A DNA stretch of 64,000 nucleotides from contig NZ_JAMJWG010000018.1 in the NCBI RefSeq assembly GCF_024435355.1, positions 62,001 through 126,000 of the forward strand. The letters run 5' to 3'. The notes below the pieces were generated by a model. The model worked only from the letters and a program-made list of their open reading frames with translations. It searched no databases and was not told the origin of the DNA. The number at the start of each line of letters is the position of its first letter. The first letter of the stretch is position 1. The translations under genes and the position numbers were made by a program. Source of the DNA: Streptomyces odontomachi (lineage in GTDB: Bacteria; Actinomycetota; Actinomycetes; Streptomycetales; Streptomycetaceae). This document shows positions 58,381 to 64,000 of this stretch, in pieces.

Positions 58381-59972
58381 GGCTGCTCCTGAGGGTCGGG
58401 GCGGCGGCTCAGCGCCGCGTCGTCGACGTGTTCGCGCCGGGGGCTGGCCAGCTGGAGTACCCGGTGTTCGGTCGCCTCGTCGGCCGTGATCTCGCCGGCG
58501 ACGCGCCGTTCGCGTACGACGACGATCCGGTCGCACAGGCCGAGCAGTTCGGGCAGGTAGGAGGAGACGACGACGATGGCGAGGCCGGCCTCGGCCAGCC
58601 GGGCGATGATCCGGTAGATGTCGGACTTCGCGCCGATGTCGACGCCTTTGGTGGGCTCGTCGAGCAGCAGCACCCTGGCGTCGGTGCCCAGCCACCGGCC
58701 GAGCAGCACCTTCTGCTGGTTGCCGCCGGAGAGCGAGTCCACGGGGTCGTCCCAGGTGCCGTACTTCAGCCGCAGGTCCCGGGTGGCGGTGTCGGCCTTG
58801 AGCTGCTGGCGGCGGGTGCTGACGATGCCGGCGCCCGCGCAGTCGCCGAGGCTCGCGAGGGTGGTGTTCTCCCGGACGGACAGCTCCGGCAGCAGCCCCG
58901 ACTCCTTGCGGTCCTCGGTGAGCAGCGCGATGCCGCGCCGTACCGCGTCACGGGGCGAGCGGATCACCGCCTTCTCGCCGTCGACCCGCACGGTGCCGGC
59001 CACCGGCGGCTCCGCCCCGAAGACGGCCCGCAGGATCTCGGTGCGGCCGGCCCCGAGCAGCCCGGCGAGCCCGACGATCTCCCCCTGGCGCACGGTCAGG
59101 TCCACCGGCGCGGGGAACCCCTGCGGGACGAGGCCGCGCACCTCCAGCCGCACCGGGCCCGGGGCCCGCCGCTGGCCCGGGTAGAGGTTGGTGACCTCGC
59201 GGCCCACCATGGCGGCGATCAGCCCGTTCTCGTCCAGGTCGGTGAAGTCGTGGGTGCCGACGCTGCGGCCGTCCCTGAGCACCGTGACCCGGTCGCCGAT
59301 CTCGAACATCTCCTCCAGGCGGTGGGTGATGTACAGGACGGCGGTGCCCCGGTCCCTGAGGTGCCGGATGCGCTCCAGCAGCGCGGCGGCCTCCTTCTCG
59401 GAGAGCGCGGTGGTCGGCTCGTCGAAGACGACGAGCCGGGGGTCGGCGCCGATCACGCGGGCGATCTCGATCAGTTGCCGGGTGGCGGTGGGCAGCCGGG
59501 ACACGGGGGCGTCCAGCGGGACGTCCGCGAGCCCCAGGGCGCCCAGCATCTCCTCGGCCCTGCGGCGCTGGGCGCGCCGGGACACCACGCCGAACCGGCT
59601 GGGGAAGTGGCCCATCAGGAGGTTGTCGAGCACCGTCAGTTCGGGCAGCAGGCTCAGCTCCTGGTACACCACCCCGATCCCGGCGAGCCGGGCCTCGGCG
59701 GGGGCGAGGACCCGGGGCATGGACCGCCCGGCGATCTCGTAGCCGCCGCCGTCGCGGGCGACGGCCCCGCTGAGCACCCGGATCAGCGTCGACTTCCCGG
59801 CACCGTTCTCGCCGGCCAGGCAGTGCACTTCGGCAGGCCGTATGTCGATGTCGACGTCGTCGAGCGCGACGACGGGACCGTACTCCTTGCGGGCCCCGGT
59901 CAGCCGGACGACGGGGGCGGGGGCGGGCTGCGGCCGGTCGGGGCCGGACGGACGTGACGAGGGCGCGGACAC
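58377..59972 (-). CDS. Monosaccharide ABC transporter ATP-binding protein (CUT2, RbsA type)
   Basis: 531 residues from GTG at 59972 (AGGGGAG upstream). Two tandem ATPase domains: first with Walker A GENGAGKST, signature RLPTATRQLIEIA (degenerate, as usual in the family) and Walker B LVVFDEPTTAL; second with degenerate Walker A GLLGAGRTE, signature SLSGGNQQKV and LLLDEPTKGVDIG. The two-domain layout and GGNQQKV motif are diagnostic of ribose/xylose-type importers. Confidence 0.95.
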   Translation of the reverse strand: MSAPSSRPSGPDRPQPAPAPVVRLTGARKEYGPVVALDDVDIDIRPAEVHCLAGENGAGKSTLIRVLSGAVARDGGGYEIAGRSMPRVLAPAEARLAGIGVVYQELSLLPELTVLDNLLMGHFPSRFGVVSRRAQRRRAEEMLGALGLADVPLDAPVSRLPTATRQLIEIARVIGADPRLVVFDEPTTALSEKEAAALLERIRHLRDRGTAVLYITHRLEEMFEIGDRVTVLRDGRSVGTHDFTDLDENGLIAAMVGREVTNLYPGQRRAPGPVRLEVRGLVPQGFPAPVDLTVRQGEIVGLAGLLGAGRTEILRAVFGAEPPVAGTVRVDGEKAVIRSPRDAVRRGIALLTEDRKESGLLPELSVRENTTLASLGDCAGAGIVSTRRQQLKADTATRDLRLKYGTWDDPVDSLSGGNQQKVLLGRWLGTDARVLLLDEPTKGVDIGAKSDIYRIIARLAEAGLAIVVVSSYLPELLGLCDRIVVVRERRVAGEITADEATEHRVLQLASPRREHVDDAALSRRPDPQEQP

Positions 59973-59986
59973 GGCGACTCCCCTGG

Positions 59987-61015
59987 CTACTTCTTGACCT
60001 TGGGCGGGTTCAGCAGCGACTTGAGGTCCTCGCTGCCGACGTTCTTCCTGTCCACCAGCACCGCCCCCGGGTCGAGGTTCACCGGCGCGGGCGAGCCGGC
60101 GTGCGCCATGGCGGCCTCGACGACGCCCTGGTAGCCGAAGAAGAACGGGTTCTGGACCACGATCGCGTCGATGGCTCCGGTCTTCACCGCGGCGACCTCG
60201 GCCGGGTCGGAGTCGAACGACACCACGTCGACGCGGCCCTCTGCCTTCTTCTCCTGGATCGCCTTGGCGGTGCCGATGCCGGACACGTTGTTGTCGGCGA
60301 AGACGCCGGCGAGCGAGTGCGAGGTGGCGAGGACGTCCGAGACCTGCCCGACGGCGGCGTTGACGTCGTTGTTGTTGGCCAGGGTCTGGCTGACCCTGGC
60401 GTCGGGGCAGCCGGCCGCGAGCCCCTTCTTGAACCCGTCGAAGCGGTCGGTCAGCACCTGGACGCCGGAGACCGACGTCTCGTGCAGCACGGTCCCGTCG
60501 GCCTTGCCGCGTGCGGTCATCAGCTTGCAGAGCCGCTCGCCGGCCTGCTGGCCCGCCTTGATGTTGTCGGTGCCGAGGAAGCCCTCGGTCTTGGTGTGCA
60601 CCGCGTTGTCGACGGTGATCACCTTGATGCCGGCCTTGCGCGCCTTGTCGATGACGCTGTCGAGCGCGGTGGAGGAGTTGGCGGCGAGCACGATCGCCTG
60701 GGCGCCGCGCGATATGGCGTCCTCGACCAGCTGGATCTGCGGTTCGATGTCGGTCTCCGCGGTGGGCCCGAAGAGCCCGAGGCGGATACCGAGGTCGTCG
60801 CCCGCCTTCTTGCTGCCGGCCAGCATCGACTGCCAGAACTCGGAGTTGGTGGCCTTGACGATCACGTCGACACGGGTGCCGGCCACCGCGGCGCCGCCCT
60901 GCTCCCCCGCCTCGTCGTCGCCGCCGAACGCGGCCTTGCCGCCGACCACCCCGAGGCCCAGGGCCACCACGGTGGCCAGCGCCGTCACCGCCGGGGTCAC
61001 GCTGCGAAGTGCCAT
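59987..61015 (-). CDS. Sugar ABC substrate-binding protein (RbsB-like)
   Basis: 342 residues; AAAGGAG before the ATG. An N-terminal hydrophobic segment (VTALATVVALGLGVVGGKAAF) without a lipobox Cys anchors or exports it. The mature part is a type-1 periplasmic binding fold: RVDVIVKATNSEFWQSMLAGSKKAGDDLG, AQAIVLAANSSTALDSVIDKARKAGIKVITVDNAV, GVFADNNVSGIGTAKAI and VDVVSFDSDP. It determines the substrate of the importer, which I cannot name. Confidence 0.93.
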   Translation of the reverse strand: MALRSVTPAVTALATVVALGLGVVGGKAAFGGDDEAGEQGGAAVAGTRVDVIVKATNSEFWQSMLAGSKKAGDDLGIRLGLFGPTAETDIEPQIQLVEDAISRGAQAIVLAANSSTALDSVIDKARKAGIKVITVDNAVHTKTEGFLGTDNIKAGQQAGERLCKLMTARGKADGTVLHETSVSGVQVLTDRFDGFKKGLAAGCPDARVSQTLANNNDVNAAVGQVSDVLATSHSLAGVFADNNVSGIGTAKAIQEKKAEGRVDVVSFDSDPAEVAAVKTGAIDAIVVQNPFFFGYQGVVEAAMAHAGSPAPVNLDPGAVLVDRKNVGSEDLKSLLNPPKVKK

Positions 61016-61050
61016 AAGTGTGCTGCTCCTTTAGCCGTGGAAGGGCGCGT

Positions 61051-61629
61051 TCAGCGGTGGAAGGGGGCGAGGGACACCCCGCCCTGCGCGGCACGCCGGA
61101 CCCGCCGGCCCATGCCGTGCTCCAGCACCCAGCCGTAGTCGTGTCCGGCCGAACCGGGGTAGACGGCGAGGAAGCGGTACGGCTCGTCGCCGGTGTTGAC
61201 CGAGCGGTGCGCCCAGCCGGGCGGGATGTAGCCGACGGTGCCGGGCGCCATGTCGAGCCACTCGGTGCGCTCGCCGTCGAACATCAGCAGGCCACCGCTA
61301 CCGGCCAGACCGAGGTAGATCTCGCCCTGCGGATCGGGGTGCTGATGCCCCTTGGTCATGTAGAACTCGCCGCCGCACGCGCCGGGCCGGATCGTGGTGA
61401 CGGACTGCGGCAGCTCCCGGGGCACCTCCGGCACCGGCGACGACGTCACCTCGTACACCACCGGATCGCCCGCGTCCCGGGCGGCCCGCCAGGCACCCGC
61501 GTCCTCGAAGAGCCCTTCGAGATCGCTCATCCGGCGCGTCAGCGTGGGCCCTTCGGGGCTCAGCCGCCCTCCGGCGACATCGAGCGTCAGCGCCATCGGC
61601 GCGATGGGCGGTGTGGCGGCCTGCGACAT
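61051..61629 (-). CDS. Cupin-type glucose-6-phosphate isomerase family protein
   Basis: 192 residues, first gene of the sugar operon. The single cupin domain has the metal ligands of archaeal-type phosphoglucose isomerases: GEFYMTKGHQHPDPQGEIYLGLAG (His, His, Glu) and YIPPGWAHRSVNTGDEPYRFLAVYPG (His). Such enzymes interconvert glucose 6-phosphate and fructose 6-phosphate; in this operon a different sugar phosphate is probable. The region 61630-61813 upstream carries the operon promoter. Confidence 0.87.
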   Translation of the reverse strand: MSQAATPPIAPMALTLDVAGGRLSPEGPTLTRRMSDLEGLFEDAGAWRAARDAGDPVVYEVTSSPVPEVPRELPQSVTTIRPGACGGEFYMTKGHQHPDPQGEIYLGLAGSGGLLMFDGERTEWLDMAPGTVGYIPPGWAHRSVNTGDEPYRFLAVYPGSAGHDYGWVLEHGMGRRVRRAAQGGVSLAPFHR

Positions 61630-61693
61630 GGGGACCCTCTTCCCTGACGTTCCGGGTCTGAAGTTCCGGGGTCTGACGCTCCGGGGTGCTAGG

Positions 61694-61723
61694 TATGTAA
61701 TCCTGTAAGTACAGGTCGGTCAA
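61694..61723 (-). promoter_or_regulatory. Sugar-operon promoter with operator between -35 and -10
   Basis: On the minus strand TTGACC (61723-61718), an 18-base spacer and TACATA (61699-61694) form a good housekeeping-type promoter 65 bases before the cupin gene. The spacer contains the perfect palindrome CCTGTA-AG-TACAGG as read on the plus strand (61702-61715), ideally placed for repression, probably by the operon's GntR/UTRA regulator. Confidence 0.7.
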
Positions 61724-61813
61724 GACATCGGCCGAGGAAGTCGCGGCAGGACGACCACCCGGGGCCTGGGGCGAACGCCCCAAGGACGAACGCACCCGGG
61801 CCCGGCTCGGCCG

Positions 61814-62395
61814 CTACGGCTTCGCCGCACCCGCCCTGAGACCGTCCAGGGTGAGGTCGAGCAGGCGTTCCGCCTGCTGCCGCCGTTCGGGGCTGGCCGA
61901 GGTGAGGGCGATGCCTTCGAGGGCGGCAGCGATGTCGGCGGGGCCGACGTCGGTGCGGATCACTCCGGCGGCCGCGCACGCGTCCATGAGCGCGGCGATG
62001 GCGGACTGGATCATTTCCCGACTGCGACCGTAGGGGTTGTCCCCTGTCGCCGCGATGGCGCGCAGGGCGTCGATCATGCCGTATTTGGCGGTGACGTAGT
62101 CCAGGAAGAGGCGCGTCCAGACGCGCAGTGCCTCGTCGGGCGGCTTCGCCGCGAGCAGCGCGGGTGCCGCGTCGCACAGCTGGGCCACCTCGTTGCGGTA
62201 GACCGCCTCGACCAGCGCCTCCCGGGTGGGGAAGTTGCGGTACAAGGTCGCACTCCCCACGCCCGCCTCCTTGGCGACCCGCTCCAGGTGCGCGTCGAGC
62301 CCCTCCGACGCGAACACGCGCACGGCGGCCGCGAGGATCTTCTCCCTGTTGCGCCGCGCGTCAGCCCGCAACGGTCGCTGCACTCGGTCGGCCAT
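61814..62395 (-). CDS. TetR-family transcriptional regulator
   Basis: 193 residues from ATG at 62395 (GGGGAGGGG upstream). Helix-turn-helix RREKILAAAVRVFASEG-like region, with LERVAKEAGVGSATLYRNFPTREALVEAVYRNEV. The C-terminal ligand domain resembles the SCO4008/TetR group that controls oxidoreductases and efflux. It is divergent from the SDR gene, 142 bases away, its likely target. Confidence 0.92.
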   Translation of the reverse strand: MADRVQRPLRADARRNREKILAAAVRVFASEGLDAHLERVAKEAGVGSATLYRNFPTREALVEAVYRNEVAQLCDAAPALLAAKPPDEALRVWTRLFLDYVTAKYGMIDALRAIAATGDNPYGRSREMIQSAIAALMDACAAAGVIRTDVGPADIAAALEGIALTSASPERRQQAERLLDLTLDGLRAGAAKP

Positions 62396-62446
62396 CAGCG
62401 GTCCCCTCCCCTCTCCGTGACTGCCCACCTTGCTAACCGGGCACGC

Positions 62447-62473
62447 CCCCACTTAATCTGGAATCAAATGGGG
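62447..62473. promoter_or_regulatory. CCCCA-N17-TGGGG dyad between TetR and SDR genes
   Basis: A 5-bp inverted repeat brackets an AT-rich core (CTTAATCTGGAATCAAA) in the divergent promoter region, the natural place for the TetR regulator to act on both genes. The dyad is short, so confidence is low. Confidence 0.35.
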
Positions 62474-62537
62474 TCGCCCCCGCTTCACTCTAGGCCACCC
62501 CGATGACCTGCGCACACCCCGTGAAAGGCAGCCGAGC

Positions 62538-63275
62538 ATGTCAGGTATCCAGGGCAAGGTCGTCGCGATCACAGGCGCCAGCAGCGGCATCGGTGAAGCG
62601 ACGGCGACCCACCTCGCCGAGCAAGGGGCCCACCTGGTGCTCGGCGCCCGGCGGGAAGACCGGCTGAACGCGGTGGTGGACCGGATCACGGCGGCGGGCG
62701 GCTCGGCTGCCGGGACCGTCGTCGACGTGACGCGCCGCGCGGACCTCGGACGCCTGACGGACACGGCACTCGCGCGCTTCGGCCGGCTCGACGTCCTGGT
62801 CTCCAACGCCGGCACCATGGCGATCTCGCCGTTCGACGAGCTGCGCCAGGACGACTGGGACGCCATGGTCGCCACCCACGTCACCGGCCTGCTCAACGGC
62901 ATCGGGGCGGCGCTGCCCGTCTTCCGGCGGCAGCGCTCCGGCCAGTTCGTCAACGTCGCCTCCACGGCGGCCTATGTCGTGAAGTCCCCGCAGGCCGTCT
63001 ACGCGGCCACCAAGACGGCCGTGAAGGTGCTGACCGAGGGGCTGCGGCAGGAATCGGGGCCCCACCTGCGGGTCACCCTGGTCTCGCCGGGGTTCACCGA
63101 CACGGAGGGCGTGGGCAAGGGGGCGAGTCCCGAAGCAGCACGGGCCCTGGCCCGGCAGCGCGACGACATCGCCATGCCGCCGTCCGCCGTCGCCTCCGCC
63201 ATCGGGTACGCGATCGGGCAACCCGACGGCGTCGACATCAGCGAGATCGTCGTCCGGCCCACCGTGCAGGCCTGA
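62538..63275 (+). CDS. SDR-family NAD(P)-dependent oxidoreductase
   Basis: 245 residues, classical short-chain dehydrogenase: cofactor motif TGASSGIGEAT, NAG at VSNAGTM, catalytic Ser in NVASTAAYVV and YxxxK in YAATKTAVK. Arg-rich ARREDRL after strand 2 favours NADP(H). The substrate is unknown; it is divergent from a TetR regulator that probably responds to it. GAAAGG lies 8-10 bases before the ATG. Confidence 0.93.
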   Translation: MSGIQGKVVAITGASSGIGEATATHLAEQGAHLVLGARREDRLNAVVDRITAAGGSAAGTVVDVTRRADLGRLTDTALARFGRLDVLVSNAGTMAISPFDELRQDDWDAMVATHVTGLLNGIGAALPVFRRQRSGQFVNVASTAAYVVKSPQAVYAATKTAVKVLTEGLRQESGPHLRVTLVSPGFTDTEGVGKGASPEAARALARQRDDIAMPPSAVASAIGYAIGQPDGVDISEIVVRPTVQA

Positions 63276-63287
63276 CGGCGGCACGGG

Positions 63288-64000
63288 TCAGCGCTGGTAG
63301 CGCGCCAGCACCAGATTCCCGTCGTCCACCAGACGGCTACGCAGCTCGGCCAGCCCGATCGCGCCGCTGAAGTACTCCTGGAACGCGGGCGTGGCGACCT
63401 TGTCCTTCCACTCCGGATAGCCCCGTACGGACTGCGCGGGCGCCGCCCGCAACCGGTCGGCGAGCGCGGTGCCGGTCGCCCAGTCGTCCTTGGCGGTGTG
63501 CAGTGCCGGGTCCGCCAGCGCCGTGCGCCCGGTCGGCAGCAGCCAGTCGCCGAGCGCCAGCCGCACCATGTTCCGCGGCTTGAGCAGGAAGGCGATGAAA
63601 GCGGCCGCCTCCTTCTTGTGCGGGCTGTCCGCGGCGACGGACAGCGTCTGCGGGCTGACGCCCTGGGTGAGCCCGTCGGCGCCCGCGGGGGCGGGCAGCA
63701 CCCGCCAGTGGAAGCCCTTGGGGGCCTGCTGGGCGATCTGCTGACGGTAGGAGAAGCCGAGCGGAACCATCGCGTACCGACCCCCGAAAAGGCCCGGCAG
63801 GGTGTCCGAGCCGCCCATGCCGAGCGTCGCGGCCGACGCGCTGCCGTCCTGGGCGACCTGGTCGTGCACGGTGCGCGGGACGACCTCGTCGGTCGCGTCG
63901 AACCGGATGGCCACCTTGCCGTCCGCGCCGCGGTGGAAGAGTTGGCCACCGGTGGACAGGGACATGTTGAGGACCGCGGAGACGGGTTCCTTCAGCGGCC
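63288..64000 (-). CDS. Extracellular sugar-binding protein of an ABC importer, 5' truncated by the window
   Basis: The frame is open to the right edge, so the signal peptide and first domain are missing. The visible 237 residues are the C-terminal part of a CUT1-type solute-binding protein: RYAMVPLGFSYRQQIAQQAPKGFHWRVLPAPAGADG, DSPHKKEAAAFIAFLLKPRN and a helical end. Further system components should lie to the right. It converges on the SDR gene with 12 bases between stops. Confidence 0.85.
   Translation of the reverse strand, partial: PLKEPVSAVLNMSLSTGGQLFHRGADGKVAIRFDATDEVVPRTVHDQVAQDGSASAATLGMGGSDTLPGLFGGRYAMVPLGFSYRQQIAQQAPKGFHWRVLPAPAGADGLTQGVSPQTLSVAADSPHKKEAAAFIAFLLKPRNMVRLALGDWLLPTGRTALADPALHTAKDDWATGTALADRLRAAPAQSVRGYPEWKDKVATPAFQEYFSGAIGLAELRSRLVDDGNLVLARYQR

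Overview
High-GC actinobacterial chromosome, almost certainly Streptomyces. Nearly every codon ends in G or C, GTG and TTG starts and 4-base stop/start overlaps are common, and two genes carry the rare TTA (bldA) leucine codon. Family markers agree: alditol oxidase, ECF42 sigma factor with a DGPF partner, DUF2637, PucR, a FhuF-type reductase under an iron box, and the actinomycete sulfur leader peptide. I found no tRNA, rRNA, insertion sequence, prophage or CRISPR array. The window is ordinary chromosomal metabolism and regulation, with several operons and an unusual amount of short-period repeat DNA in promoters and protein linkers.

Layout. 1-1106: end of a sugar ABC importer operon (minus). 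1445-5075: lipoprotein polysaccharide deacetylase, SRPBCC protein, HAF-repeat secreted protein, PEP mutase/isocitrate lyase-like enzyme. 5204-12664: xanthine dehydrogenase operon (FAD, 2Fe-2S, molybdopterin subunits, XdhC) divergent from a PucR regulator. 12821-18022: TPR protein, GntR/FCD regulator with a very long disordered N-terminus, FhuF-like iron reductase, DUF2637 membrane protein, RsbW-like kinase. 18436-25902: PoxB, a repeat-rich PP2C-like protein lacking its catalytic DG motif, DUF456 protein, RsgA GTPase. 26063-38928: a 23-residue small ORF with a near-perfect ribosome binding site, a radical SAM protein with unusual cysteine spacing, alditol oxidase, the YCII/ECF42 pair, beta-galactosidase, YihY membrane protein, AidB-like dehydrogenase and a GAF regulator.

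39210-49416: a complete assimilatory sulfur locus. A Cys-codon leader peptide and competing hairpins precede sulfite reductase, APS reductase, APS kinase, both ATP sulfurylase subunits, a sulfonate-type ABC importer and a sirohydrochlorin chelatase (siroheme for the sulfite reductase). From the sulfite reductase to cysD every boundary is a stop/start overlap, and the two apparent gaps are each filled by a small ORF overlapping both neighbours.

49397-52601: NTF2-like protein, DUF1697 protein, a macrolide glycosyltransferase whose TATAAT promoter carries a perfect inverted repeat, and a GntR/UTRA regulator. 52678-61629: an eight-gene, tightly coupled operon for uptake and catabolism of an unidentified sugar or polyol (CUT2-type importer, FGGY kinase, 2-hydroxyacid dehydrogenase, shikimate-dehydrogenase-like protein, phosphotriesterase-like hydrolase, cupin phosphoglucose isomerase). 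Its promoter has a palindrome exactly between -35 and -10, and a 214-bp tandem duplication scars one gene junction. 61814-64000: TetR regulator, SDR oxidoreductase and a truncated solute-binding protein. The strongest candidates for new biology are the sugar operon, the small ORFs of the cysteine operon, the radical SAM locus with its neighbouring small ORF, and the PP2C-like pseudoenzyme.
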